From positions 51,538-115,537 of the forward strand of contig NZ_JAEULM010000048.1 of assembly GCF_016793825.1 (NCBI RefSeq): DNA of 64,000 bases, written 5' to 3'. The translations under genes were made by a program, and so were the position numbers. Shown here piece by piece: positions 43,788-53,415 of the stretch. This stretch comes from Sphingopyxis sp. (GTDB lineage Bacteria > Pseudomonadota > Alphaproteobacteria > Sphingomonadales > Sphingomonadaceae). The stretch's first letter is position 1. Every line of letters begins with the position of its first letter. Under the pieces are notes generated by a model. That model did no database searches. It was not told the DNA's origin and saw nothing but the letters and a program-made list of their open reading frames with translations.

Positions 43788-43831
43788 GCCCGGATCATGA
43801 CAGCGGAAGGTAAATCTCCAGTAAGGGAGCC

Positions 43832-44047
43832 TTACAGGTCGGTCGCTGCTGCATCGAAGGCGCGCTGCCCGCGCCGTCGCCAGAGCAGCAATTGCTGCTC
43901 GCGCGCTTCGCTGCGTAGCGTTGCCGCTGCCTCGACGAGCAGGCCGAGCAGGACCGCGCGATCGTCACCGGTCAGCTCGACGAGGTCGGCCTTGGCGATG
44001 AGCCCGCCCAGCTCGATCAGCTGGCGCGTGCGCTCGCGGCGCTTCAC
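43832..44047 (-). CDS. traD: Conjugal transfer protein TraD (Ti-type), 5' end uncertain
   Basis: At least 71 residues: KRRERTRQLIELGGLIAKAD and VELTGDDRAVLLGLLVEAAA identify the small Ti-plasmid TraD family, an accessory of DNA transfer. Only a GTG start is available in this frame at 44047. The usual start would be the ATG overlapping the traC stop (ATGA at 44066), but it reads into TGA after seven codons. One extra base would give a start of the form M-DTRAWQVKRRERTRQ, which matches the family. Either a one-base loss has shortened the gene or the GTG is used. Confidence 0.72.
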   Translation of the reverse strand: MKRRERTRQLIELGGLIAKADLVELTGDDRAVLLGLLVEAAATLRSEAREQQLLLWRRRGQRAFDAAATDL

Positions 44048-44063
44048 CTGCCACGCCCGCGTG

Positions 44064-44387
44064 TCATGCCGCGTCCGCTTCGCCTGCAGGCGGTTGCGCG
44101 CTTGAACCGTCCGGCGATGCGCCGCCCGCGCTGCGGCCAGCTCCCTTGCGAGCGCGGGCGCTGTCGCCGCGAAAGAAGCTCGCGCCGCTCTTGCGCCACG
44201 TCTCCTTTCGCGTCGCGTCCGCGCCGACCGCGTCGAGCAGCGCGCCCGCGAGCAGCTCGATCGATAGGATGTCCGCGCCTGTCGAAATCACCAGCTCGCC
44301 GAGCTGGCTTTGCTTCTTCGTCTTGAGCGCCTTCGCCTTGTCGGTGAGGGCCTGGAGTTCGGCGTCAAAATCGCGGGGTTTGCGCAT
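44064..44387 (-). CDS. traC: Conjugal transfer protein TraC
   Basis: A 107-residue TraC family protein: MRKPRDFDAELQALTDKAKA, KTKKQSQLGELVISTGAD, LSIELLAGALLDAVGAD and WRKSGASFFRG. TraC is an accessory of the relaxosome in Ti-type systems. GGAAGGACAGACG precedes the ATG. It is divergent from the relaxase gene, with the transfer origin between, the standard Ti-type layout traD-traC-oriT-traA. Confidence 0.9.
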   Translation of the reverse strand: MRKPRDFDAELQALTDKAKALKTKKQSQLGELVISTGADILSIELLAGALLDAVGADATRKETWRKSGASFFRGDSARARKGAGRSAGGASPDGSSAQPPAGEADAA

Positions 44388-44502
44388 CGTCTGTCCTTCC
44401 ATGTTCCTGGGGTCGGACGAACCAGCTATGCCGAGTCTCAATGTCGTTCAAGTAGCTGAAATCTTGTGAGAAGCTGTGATCCCGAGCGCGATAAAATCGT
44501 GT

Positions 44503-44531
44503 GAGGGCGCGCTTATACGTCGTGCCGACGT
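44503..44531. other. Transfer origin (oriT), Ti/IncQ-type nick region
   Basis: GAGGGCGCGCTTA followed by the inverted repeat ACGTCG-TGC-CGACGT. The first part closely matches the RSF1010/Ti nick region (TAAGTGCGCCCTC read on the other strand; here TAAGCGCGCCCTC). It lies between divergent traC and traA, exactly where Ti-type oriT is found. The probable nick is on the minus strand just before CGCCCTC, by homology. Confidence 0.85.
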
Positions 44532-44560
44532 GCTCGTTTTGCTGTAAATGGATAGCCCTC

Positions 44561-47533
44561 ATGGCGATCTATCATTTCTCGGCAAAAGTCATTTCCCGCG
44601 CGGTCGGCAGCAGCGCGGTCGCCGCCGCCGCCTATCGGTCGGCCGATCGGCTGCACGACGAGCGGCTCGGTCGCAGCCATGATTTTTCGAACAAGGCCGG
44701 CGTCGTTCACAGTGAGGTGATGCTGCCCGAAGGGGCGGACGAGGGCTGGAAGGATCGCGAGCAACTCTGGAACGATGTTGAGGCGGCCGAGCTTCGCAAG
44801 GACGCGCAGCTTGCCCGCGAGATCGAGTTCGCAATCCCGCGCGAAATGACGCAGGAACAGGGGATCGAGCTCGCTCGTGATTTTGTGCAAGCCGAGTTCG
44901 TCGATCGCGGCATGATCGCCGATCTCAATGTCCATTGGGACATCGGCGCCGATGGGCTTGCGCGGCCGCACGCGCACGTCATGTTGACGATGCGCGAGAT
45001 CCGCATTGGCGAGGATGGCAGCGCCGAGTTCGGCGCCAAGGTGCGCGACTGGAACCGCACCGAGCTTCTGACCCATTGGCGCGAAGCTTGGGCAGACCAT
45101 GTGAACGAGCGCCTCGCGTCGCTCGACATCGACGCACGCGTCGATCATCGCACGTTGGAAGCGCAGGGCATCGACCTCGAGCCGCAGCATAAGATCGGAC
45201 CCGCGGCGTCGCGGATGGCGGCGGAAGGGTTGGAGGCCGAGCGGCTCGCCGAGCATATCGAGATCGCCCGGTCGAACGGTGATAAGATCATCGTCAATCC
45301 CGGCATCGCGCTCGACGCGATCACCCACCGGCAGGCGACGTTCACGAACCGCGACCTTGCGATGTTCGCGCACCGCCACAGCGACGGCAAGGAACAGTTC
45401 GACGCCGTCATGTCGGCGGTCAAATCCTCGCCCGACCTCGTTGCGATCGGACGCGACGGGCGCGGCGAGGACCGGTTCACCTCCCGATCGATGATCGAGA
45501 CCGAGCAGCGGCTCGAACGCGCGATGGCGAAGCTGGAGGCGCGGCGTCATCATGGCGTTGCCGATCGTCATCGCGAACTTGCCTTGTCGCGCGCATTAGA
45601 GCGCGGCTTCGATCTCTCCGCCGAGCAGCGCGGCGCGCTTGAGCATGTCACATCGTCGCGGGGCGTCAGTAACGTCATTGGCTATGCCGGAACGGGGAAG
45701 AGCGCGATGCTGGGCGTTGCGCGCGAGGTATGGGAAGGCGCGGGTTATCAGGTGCAGGGCGCAGCGCTCTCGGGCATTGCCGCTGAGGGGCTTGAACATG
45801 GCTCGGGCATCGGCTCGCGGACGCTCGCGAGCTTGGAGCATCAATGGATCAATGATCGCGAACTGCTGACCGACAAACACATTCTCGTGATCGACGAGGC
45901 CGGCATGGTCGGGACGCGTCAGCTTGAACGGATCGTGACCGAAGCGGAGAAGCAGGGCGCCAAGGTCGTGTTGGTCGGGGACCCCGAGCAGCTGCAAGCG
46001 ATCGAAGCCGGCGCCGCGTTCCGTGCCGCTGCCGAGCGCCATGGCGCCGTCGAAATCATGGACATCCGCCGCCAGCAGGAAGACTGGCAGCGCGAGGCGA
46101 CGCGCGAGTTGGCGACGGGTCGGACCGGCGATGCGATCGGCCGATACGCCGACGCCGGTTTTGTTCACGTCGCCGAAACGCGCGAAACTGCCCGGACGGA
46201 ACTCGTCGATGCATGGAATCGCGGTCGGCAGGCGCATCCTGATGCGAGCCGGATTATTCTCACCCATACCAATGATGAAGTGCGAGAGCTCAACGAAGAG
46301 GTTCGCGAGCGGCTGAAGGCGGGCGGCGCGCTTGGCAATGAAGTCGCGCTGACGGTCGAGCGGGGCGAGCGCAGCTTTGCGACCGGTGACCGCATCATGT
46401 TCCTGAAAAACGAGCGGGACCTTGGGGTCAAGAACGGCTCGCTCGGCACGGTGCAGAGCGCGAGCCCGATGCGCATGGCTGTGATGCTCGACGACGGGCG
46501 CAGCGTTGCGTTCGATGTGAAGGATTATGCGCATGTTGATCATGGCTATGCAGCTACGATCCACAAAGCGCAGGGCATGACCGTTGATCGGGTGGCTATG
46601 CTCGCGACGCCGGGGGTAGACAGACATTCGACTTACGTTGCGCTGTCCAGGCATCGCGAGCGGGTGGATCTATACTATGGCCGCGACGATTTTGCGAACC
46701 AGAACAAGCTCGTTCGCGCGGCGTCACGCGAGCGCGGAAAGGATATGGCAAGCGATTATCGGGCGCAGGATCCGGCTAAGGCGTCCGAGCCCAACCGCGG
46801 CATGTTCGACGGGCTGAAGCTCACCGCATCGCGAGAAGCGGTCAGCGAGCCGGCACCCGGGATCAAGCGGGCGGTCAGTCTGGACGAGGTCCATGTGAAT
46901 GCCCGGGCACTCGATTCCTCGCCAGCGCGAGGCGAACTCGACAAGGCGGTCGAGCGATTTGCGCGGGCGACGAAGCAGATCGTCGATATCCGCCGCGCTG
47001 GCGGAAAGGAACTACCGCACGAGATTGACAGCTACCGCAGGGCGTTTCGCGAGCTCGATGCCCAGCGCCCCGGTGGCGCGAGCGATCTACGCGAGGCGTT
47101 CGGAAAGAGCTACAAGCTCGCAAGTGACGCGGCCGAAGGACGCACTGCGGGCTCGATCGCGGCGATGGATCGTCAGGACGCAGTCCGGGCCGCCGAGCGC
47201 GCGGCGGCCGACCGCGCGGCGCGCGAGCGGGCGCAGCAGGCGGCTGCTGCGAAGCGGCTCGCTGCCGAGGCTGAGAAACGCGCCGAGCTGTTTGTTAACA
47301 CCTGGAAGAAGCAGAACGCACGGCTAAGAGCGGCGCCGACCTATGCCGCGCGCGACGCGGCGCGCGCCGACCTCAACGACATGGCGAAGAGCCTGCACCG
47401 CGACCCGCAGCTCGAGTCGCTGCTCCAGAACCGGCGCGCTCAGCTGGGATTGGACGCTGTGAGAGGAAAATCGCTGTCTCATGATCTCCAGCAATATCTC
47501 GGCCGTGGACGGGGTATGGGGATGTCGATGTAA
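44561..47533 (+). CDS. traA: Ti-type conjugative relaxase/helicase TraA
   Basis: A 990-residue MobA/MobL relaxase fused to a helicase, which nicks and unwinds DNA at oriT for transfer. The N-terminus (MAIYHFSAKVISRAVGSSAV) is the family signature. The metal-binding His set is DLNVHWDIG (His125) and RPHAHVML (His137, His139). The helicase has GYAGTGKSAML (about 374-384), VIDEAGMVGTRQLER, VLVGDPEQLQAIEAG and GYAATIHKAQGMTVDRV. The C-terminal 200 residues are Ala/Arg-rich and helical. Length and domain order fit TraA of agrobacterial plasmids. It diverges from traC across oriT. No type IV secretion genes are in the window. Confidence 0.96.
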   Translation: MAIYHFSAKVISRAVGSSAVAAAAYRSADRLHDERLGRSHDFSNKAGVVHSEVMLPEGADEGWKDREQLWNDVEAAELRKDAQLAREIEFAIPREMTQEQGIELARDFVQAEFVDRGMIADLNVHWDIGADGLARPHAHVMLTMREIRIGEDGSAEFGAKVRDWNRTELLTHWREAWADHVNERLASLDIDARVDHRTLEAQGIDLEPQHKIGPAASRMAAEGLEAERLAEHIEIARSNGDKIIVNPGIALDAITHRQATFTNRDLAMFAHRHSDGKEQFDAVMSAVKSSPDLVAIGRDGRGEDRFTSRSMIETEQRLERAMAKLEARRHHGVADRHRELALSRALERGFDLSAEQRGALEHVTSSRGVSNVIGYAGTGKSAMLGVAREVWEGAGYQVQGAALSGIAAEGLEHGSGIGSRTLASLEHQWINDRELLTDKHILVIDEAGMVGTRQLERIVTEAEKQGAKVVLVGDPEQLQAIEAGAAFRAAAERHGAVEIMDIRRQQEDWQREATRELATGRTGDAIGRYADAGFVHVAETRETARTELVDAWNRGRQAHPDASRIILTHTNDEVRELNEEVRERLKAGGALGNEVALTVERGERSFATGDRIMFLKNERDLGVKNGSLGTVQSASPMRMAVMLDDGRSVAFDVKDYAHVDHGYAATIHKAQGMTVDRVAMLATPGVDRHSTYVALSRHRERVDLYYGRDDFANQNKLVRAASRERGKDMASDYRAQDPAKASEPNRGMFDGLKLTASREAVSEPAPGIKRAVSLDEVHVNARALDSSPARGELDKAVERFARATKQIVDIRRAGGKELPHEIDSYRRAFRELDAQRPGGASDLREAFGKSYKLASDAAEGRTAGSIAAMDRQDAVRAAERAAADRAARERAQQAAAAKRLAAEAEKRAELFVNTWKKQNARLRAAPTYAARDAARADLNDMAKSLHRDPQLESLLQNRRAQLGLDAVRGKSLSHDLQQYLGRGRGMGMSM

Positions 47534-47542
47534 GCTGCTCCC

Positions 47543-48001
47543 ATGACCCGGAAACCTGCCATCACACCGCCGCCAACCGATGCCGCCGCAGCCTTTGAAA
47601 CGCTCCGTCAGGAAATATCCTTGCAGCGAGCCGCAATCCAAGGACTGACAGCTGCCAAGGAGGCGCTCCCCGACTACTCGCTCACCCTGCGTGACATCGC
47701 GTCCCGTCTCGGCAAGGTGGAAGAGCAGATAGAAGGCATAGCGGAGAAGCCGGCGATGCGGCTCACGCCGCGGACGATCACTCTGGAAATACACGAAGCT
47801 TTGATGAGCTTCCGGGCCGATGACTCCAAAACGCTGGGGGAGGCTCGCGATACGTTGGCGCGCACGCTCGGGCACGTTGAGGGAATGATCAAGCAGCGCC
47901 GCTCGACCGACGAGCAGAACTGGTGGGTCACTTGGGCGGCGACCGGCGGGCTCCTGTGTGGGATGTTCCTGTCCCTCGTCGGCGTGACCCTTTGGGCGTA
48001 G
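47543..48001 (+). CDS. DUF6118-like protein, probably truncated at the C-terminus
   Basis: A 152-residue protein starting 9 bases after traA. It has a helical N-terminal region (AAAAFETLRQEISLQRAAIQ, GLTAAKEALPDYSLTLRDIA), a KVEEQIEGIAEKPAMRLTPR segment, and a membrane segment (TWAATGGLLCGMFLSLVGVT) near its end. DUF6118 proteins usually continue about 80-100 residues past this membrane segment. Here the frame stops immediately, and the DNA that follows is not recognisably coding. I infer loss of the 3' part when the neighbouring defence operon arrived. Confidence 0.6.
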   Translation: MTRKPAITPPPTDAAAAFETLRQEISLQRAAIQGLTAAKEALPDYSLTLRDIASRLGKVEEQIEGIAEKPAMRLTPRTITLEIHEALMSFRADDSKTLGEARDTLARTLGHVEGMIKQRRSTDEQNWWVTWAATGGLLCGMFLSLVGVTLWA

Positions 48002-48348
48002 GTCCAGCGCCGAACGCAGACGGGTGCGGCTGCTTCACGCCTCGCATTAGAGGTCCTCTTGGCCTCCAAACAGACCCCAAATCAGACTTTTGTTTCTGTC
48101 GGTGGCTCAACAGCGATGTCGGCATTGGACATTATTCGCGCACGGCGCTGCGACTAGAGGATTCTCGGGGCAAGCACTAACCTCGTTGATCCTCTTGAAT
48201 CCACCTTTCATTGTTGCGCAAGACCCGACATATAATTTGTCGGGGGGCGTGCCTTCGCTAGGTCATTGATGCTGCAAAGGGCGATTCGTCGCCTTGAAGA
48301 CGGCACACCAAGCGATTGGTAGACGTCTGGATTTAAGGGCGTGGCCAA
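48002..48348. other. 347-base region without a recognised gene, junction between conjugative segment and defence operon
   Basis: Only short unsupported open frames are present. The base composition drops compared with traA and the last 150 bases are richer in A/T, so the promoter of the DISARM-like operon probably lies here. No direct repeat shared with 63321-63454 was found by eye. Confidence 0.45.
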
Positions 48349-51300
48349 GTGAATGTCTTCGATCTCGATACACATCTTATTAATCGTTACGAGAGCTTTG
48401 CCCGATCCTTTACCGATATTCGAAGTGTTGACCTAAAGACTCAGATCAACGCTATTTACGATAGCGGTGCCTTTTGGCCTGAGCCATTGGTCGGCCTCAA
48501 CCCGCGCTATCGTTCCGGCGGGTCGGTGACGGAACTTGTGGATCATGGCGCTGCGGACGCGATGACCGCCGATGTTTTCTCATTGGGAAATCCGCGGAAG
48601 CCAATCACTCTCCATCGCCATCAAGAGCAGGCTTTCCATAAGGCGAAGCTCGCCAAGAATTATATCGTCACCACGGGTACGGGTTCCGGTAAGTCTCTGT
48701 GCTTCTTCGTGCCGATAGTAGACCGAATTCTGAGCGCGCGGCGGGCCGGCGAGCCTCGCCGCACCCGCGCGATCGTCATTTATCCCATGAACGCGCTTGC
48801 GAATTCTCAGCTGGAGGAACTCGAAAAGTTCATCGGCGAAAGCGATGTGCCCGATCACCTCAAGCCGACATTTGCCCGATACACGGGGCAGGAAAGTGAT
48901 TCGGACCGGCGGCAGGTTGCCGACAATCCACCCGACATCATCCTTACCAATTTCATGATGCTAGAGCTGCTGATGACGCGGCAGGACAGCCTCGACCGGC
49001 AGGTCATTGCCAATATGGAGGGTCTCGAGTTTCTCGTACTAGACGAACTTCATACCTATCGAGGCCGGCAAGGGGCGGATGTCGCAATGCTTGTGCGTCG
49101 AGTGCGTGAGCGGATGGGCTCTGCACGAATGCTGTGCATCGGTACATCGGCCACTATGTCTTCGGGCGAAGCGGACAATGGCCGCGACACAGTCGCAAGA
49201 GTAGGCACCACGCTGTTTGGCAGCCCAGTGTCGCCCGACGATGTCATCACCGAAACGCTGGACCGCGCTACTGAATGGACTGGTGGCGATGCCGCTTTTG
49301 GCAAGGCGCTAGCCGACGCAATAGGCAACCCCGCTGTGTCGGATGACTGGCGTTCAGATGCGCTAGCCATTTGGATCGAACTAAACATCGGTCTCGAAGC
49401 TGGCGAGACGTTGAAGCGGCGTACACCTCGGACGCTAACCGACGCGACAGCGGAACTGGCGCGCGAAACCGGGATCGATGCCGAAGCTTGCGCTGCCGCT
49501 TTGCGTCAGCGGCTGATATCGATGAGCGCCGTCTCCGCCTCAGGTGGCAGCGCGTTTATGGCGTTTAAGCTTCATCGCTTTCTCGCTGGCGCGGGTCACG
49601 CGCACGCGACCCTTGAGCCCGCGGGCGCGCGTCGCGTCCAGCTTTCGGCAGAGCAGTTTGATCGAGAAAAACCTGAGGCAAGGCTCTATCCGCTCTTTTT
49701 CTGTCGCCAGTGCGGGCAAGAGGTGCACAGCGTATCAATCGAGCGGTCAGGCCAAGTCGTCGCGCGGTCGATCGACCTGACCGCGAAGGACGACGCTGAT
49801 CATGACGGCACGATCCACGGGTTTCTCGTTCCTGATGCCGACGGCGACCTAGCTTTCAACGGCGATATTGATTGTTATCCCGATGATTGGACCGAGGAAG
49901 GTGCGAAGGGCAGTCGCCTCAAGAGCAGCCATCGCGGCAAGCATGAAGGCCAGCGGTTGGTGCTTGCCCCGGACGGGCAGGGCGCGGCGTCAGGTGTGAC
50001 GGCTTGGTTCTTCCCCGGCCGGTTCCGCTTCTGTCCGCATTGCCGGTACCAACCGGCGGCGCAAGCGAGGGATATCAACAAGCTCGCCAGCCTGTCGGCC
50101 GAAGGGCGAAGCTCGGCAACTACGCTGATCACCACCGCAGCTCTCGATTGGATGGAGTTGGCTAAGACTCCGGAAGAGCGATACCGGCGCAAGCTGCTCG
50201 GTTTCACTGACAACCGACAGGACGCGGCGTTGCAATCCGGCCATTTCAACGATTTTGTATTCGTTACGCTGCTGCGTGCCGCCATGCTTCGCGCAATTCG
50301 TCAAGCTGGAGCGGAGGGGCTGAGCCACGAACAATTTGGCGACGCGTTGCGCCGCGCGCTCGGCTTCGATCCCGACATGGTTACGCGCCGAGAGGAATGG
50401 ATGGCAAATCCCGAGGCGAAGGGATTTGCCGCCGTCGAAGAAGCGAAGCGGGCAATAAACCAAGTCCTCGCACATCGGCTATGGAATGATCTCAGGCGCG
50501 GATGGCGCTACACAAATCCCAACCTGGACCAGTTGGCGTTGATCGCTGTGCACTATCCCGGGGTCGAGTGGCTGGCCGCCGACGAAAGCGAGTGCGGGCG
50601 CGACCCAAATCTTGCTGGCGCTAGCCCCGAAAAGCGGGCGGAAATCTTCCGTTCCTTGTTCGACGCGATGCGACAAGGGTTGGCTATTCAGGTCGATGCT
50701 CTTGATCGCATCGCCCTTGAACAAGTCGCGCAAAGATCGCGCGATCATATCAAGGCACCTTGGTCGATCACGCGCGAAGAGGAAGAGCGCGATCTTGCCC
50801 GGCAAGGTACGCTCGTCGTCGGAAAACCGGATGGACGGGTCGATCCGGGTACGATCAAAGCGTCAGCGCAAAGCTCGATTGGTCGAGCTCTGGACAAGGC
50901 GATGGGCGGCGTGCCTGCAAAAGAGCGCGAGCCGCTTATCCAAGCGATGCTGGAGGCGGCTGAAGCGCACCAAATTGTGCGACGTGTCGGACAGGGCGGC
51001 TGGCGTTTGGCGCCGGGCTCGATCAGGCTTCACGCGGGCGATGGCCAAGCAAAGTCGGGCCAGGACAATCGTTTCTTCTCTGGCCTCTACGCAGATGTCG
51101 CCGAGCGGCTCAGCGAAAGCGGCCGGCTACCGTTCGCGTTCGAGGGCCGCGAGCACACGGCTCAGGTCGACGTGAAAACGCGCCAGTGGCGCGAGGATCG
51201 CTTCCGCTACGGAGAGCCGGACAAGAAGCGAATTGGTGAAGCACGAGACGAAATGCTTCAGCGCGGTGAACGTACAGATTTCTTGCCCATGCTGTTTTGT

Positions 51301-53415
51301 TCGCCGACGATGGAGCTGGGTGTCGATATCTCGCAGCTCAACCTCGTCTTTCTGCGCAACGCGCCTCCCACTCCAGCGAATTACGCACAGCGTGCGGGGC
51401 GAGCCGGACGGAGCGGGCAGGCAGCGCTGGTGGTCACTTACTGCGCAGCCCAAAGCCCGCACGACCAATATTATTTCCAGCGGCGAGAGGCGCTTGTGGC
51501 GGGTATTGTGAAGGCGCCCGCTATCGATCTCGTCAATTCAGATTTGCTCGCAAGCCATGTCCATGCCGAATGGCTGGCGAGCGTTAGCGAGCCGATCAGC
51601 GCTGCGATTCCGGACAATCTGCAAATGGATATCGAAGGCCATCCGGTCGCCGATCGCTTACGTCATGCGCTTGCCGTCGCACGAGAAGACGAGAAGGCGC
51701 GTGCGCGGGCGATTGCGGTGGTGCAATCCGCTCTTCCTGCCGAACCGCCCGAAGAGTTGGCTGATGCAGCCAGCTTCGTAGGAACACGCTGGTCGGGGGC
51801 GTTTGGTGCATTCGACGCGGCGTTCGCGCGGTGGCGCACGCTGTACCAATCTGCAGTCGCGGAACGTCAGGCGGCAAATGCGATTGCTCAACGTACCGGA
51901 CTGTCGGCGAAGGATCGAGCGGACGCTCGTAGCCGTTATCTCGCGGCGGACAGACAGGTGCAGTTGCTCGAAACCGGGACCAGTTCGTCGGGATCCGATT
52001 TCTACACATACCGCTATCTCGCGACCGAGGGTTTCTTGCCGGGTTACAACTTCCCGCGGCTGCCGCTCTACGCGTTCATCGACCAGGAAAAGGCGTCGGC
52101 GGTACTTCAGCGGCCGCGTTTTCTAGCGATTGCCGAGTTCGGTCCGAATGCACTCGTCTATCATGAGGGTAAAGCCTATCGTTGCCATCGTGCAAAGTTG
52201 CCTGCTGGCTCACTTGACGAGCAGCAGAATCTGGCCACGCAGACCTTCAACTGCTGCCAATCCTGTGGCGGTGCACATGAGGAAATAACCCAAGAGAGGT
52301 GCATGGTGTGCCACGAGCCGCTGAGCAGCGAGGGCCGCATCAAGGATCTGTTCCGGATCGAAAATGTTGACGCGCGGCCCGGCGCGCGAATTACTGCCAA
52401 CGACGAAGATCGCCAGCGCCGGGGGTTTGAGATTCGGACGGTATTTCGTTGGCGTGCGAGCAGAGAAGGTGAACAGCGACTGTCGCTGACCGCTGACGGG
52501 GCTCCGCTGATCGAGGTACGCTACGGCCCACAGACCCGTCTTTCCCGAGTTAATCTCGGTCTTCGTCGTCGCGCTGAGAAGGAAGCCATCGGCTTCGATA
52601 TCGATACGGTTTCAGGACGTTGGCTTAAAAACGAGGCGAAGGGCGAAGAGGAGGGTGCCGATCCCGTGAAGGGAACACGCCGCCAGACGATCGTCCCCTT
52701 GGTCGAGGATACCAAGAATGCGCTGCTCCTGCGCTTCGATCCGAGTTTGGGCTTATCAAATGAGCAGATGGCGACCCTTCAGCACGCCATTGTTCGCGCT
52801 ATCGAGGCGGAGCATGTGCTCGAGGCGGGCGAGTTGTTGGGCGAGCCCTTGCCGACGCGAGACGAGCGCAAGGCCCTGCTCTTGTATGAGGCATCGGAGG
52901 GCGGCGCAGGCGTTCTCAAGCGTTTGATGGAAGATGCCGGGCGATGGCGGCGGCTGGCGGAAGTCGCGCTCGATCTTATGCACCTGTACCGCTCGGAAGG
53001 GTCGCTTGCAGATGATCCCGGGGCCGAGCCGTGCGTAGCGGGCTGTTATCGTTGCCTGCTATCCTACTACAATCAGCCGGATCACCTGCTGATCGATCGG
53101 CGTGATGAGACTGTGCAAGGCATTCTGGACCAAATGAGCCGTTGCGCCGTGGTAGTCGGAGAATCGGGGACAGGCGAATCTTGGGCTGAGGCGCTTGCTA
53201 GTTGGAATGCACCGTCGCCTGAGGCCGAAACGATCGACGGGACGGTCTACCCGCTGTGCTGGCCGGATCGGATGCTAATGGCGGTGACGTTTCCGCCACC
53301 GCCGTCATTGATTGTGCGATGCAAGGATTGGGGACGCGACCTTATCGAGCTGCCCTCGTCGCCGGGCAGCACCATGCCAGCATCGCTGGCCACCGCCCTT
53401 GGAGTGACTTCATGA
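48349..53415 (+). CDS. Giant DEAD/DEAH-type helicase with DUF1998 region (DrmA/DrmB-like)
   Basis: A 1688-residue SF2 helicase. The N-terminal core has TTGTGSGKSLCFF (about 108-120), FLVLDELHTYRGRQG (DELH, 232-235) and CIGTSATMSSG. The C-terminal core has FCSPTMELGVDISQLNLVFL and NYAQRAGRAGRSGQAALVV (about 980-1040). Cysteine pairs occur at FCRQCG and FCPHCR, and again at CCQSCGG and CMVCHEPL. The last third ends with GCYRCLLSYYNQPDH, the hallmark of DUF1998. DISARM splits helicase (DrmA) and DUF1998 (DrmB) into two genes; here they are one chain. MrfA-like or DpdJ-like helicases are alternatives. GTG start; the stop overlaps the next ATG. Confidence 0.82.
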   Translation: MNVFDLDTHLINRYESFARSFTDIRSVDLKTQINAIYDSGAFWPEPLVGLNPRYRSGGSVTELVDHGAADAMTADVFSLGNPRKPITLHRHQEQAFHKAKLAKNYIVTTGTGSGKSLCFFVPIVDRILSARRAGEPRRTRAIVIYPMNALANSQLEELEKFIGESDVPDHLKPTFARYTGQESDSDRRQVADNPPDIILTNFMMLELLMTRQDSLDRQVIANMEGLEFLVLDELHTYRGRQGADVAMLVRRVRERMGSARMLCIGTSATMSSGEADNGRDTVARVGTTLFGSPVSPDDVITETLDRATEWTGGDAAFGKALADAIGNPAVSDDWRSDALAIWIELNIGLEAGETLKRRTPRTLTDATAELARETGIDAEACAAALRQRLISMSAVSASGGSAFMAFKLHRFLAGAGHAHATLEPAGARRVQLSAEQFDREKPEARLYPLFFCRQCGQEVHSVSIERSGQVVARSIDLTAKDDADHDGTIHGFLVPDADGDLAFNGDIDCYPDDWTEEGAKGSRLKSSHRGKHEGQRLVLAPDGQGAASGVTAWFFPGRFRFCPHCRYQPAAQARDINKLASLSAEGRSSATTLITTAALDWMELAKTPEERYRRKLLGFTDNRQDAALQSGHFNDFVFVTLLRAAMLRAIRQAGAEGLSHEQFGDALRRALGFDPDMVTRREEWMANPEAKGFAAVEEAKRAINQVLAHRLWNDLRRGWRYTNPNLDQLALIAVHYPGVEWLAADESECGRDPNLAGASPEKRAEIFRSLFDAMRQGLAIQVDALDRIALEQVAQRSRDHIKAPWSITREEEERDLARQGTLVVGKPDGRVDPGTIKASAQSSIGRALDKAMGGVPAKEREPLIQAMLEAAEAHQIVRRVGQGGWRLAPGSIRLHAGDGQAKSGQDNRFFSGLYADVAERLSESGRLPFAFEGREHTAQVDVKTRQWREDRFRYGEPDKKRIGEARDEMLQRGERTDFLPMLFCSPTMELGVDISQLNLVFLRNAPPTPANYAQRAGRAGRSGQAALVVTYCAAQSPHDQYYFQRREALVAGIVKAPAIDLVNSDLLASHVHAEWLASVSEPISAAIPDNLQMDIEGHPVADRLRHALAVAREDEKARARAIAVVQSALPAEPPEELADAASFVGTRWSGAFGAFDAAFARWRTLYQSAVAERQAANAIAQRTGLSAKDRADARSRYLAADRQVQLLETGTSSSGSDFYTYRYLATEGFLPGYNFPRLPLYAFIDQEKASAVLQRPRFLAIAEFGPNALVYHEGKAYRCHRAKLPAGSLDEQQNLATQTFNCCQSCGGAHEEITQERCMVCHEPLSSEGRIKDLFRIENVDARPGARITANDEDRQRRGFEIRTVFRWRASREGEQRLSLTADGAPLIEVRYGPQTRLSRVNLGLRRRAEKEAIGFDIDTVSGRWLKNEAKGEEEGADPVKGTRRQTIVPLVEDTKNALLLRFDPSLGLSNEQMATLQHAIVRAIEAEHVLEAGELLGEPLPTRDERKALLLYEASEGGAGVLKRLMEDAGRWRRLAEVALDLMHLYRSEGSLADDPGAEPCVAGCYRCLLSYYNQPDHLLIDRRDETVQGILDQMSRCAVVVGESGTGESWAEALASWNAPSPEAETIDGTVYPLCWPDRMLMAVTFPPPPSLIVRCKDWGRDLIELPSSPGSTMPASLATALGVTS

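Noticed and set aside
44513-46654. Two 352-codon minus-strand frames opposite traA
   Set aside because: Antisense shadows of the well-supported relaxase gene.
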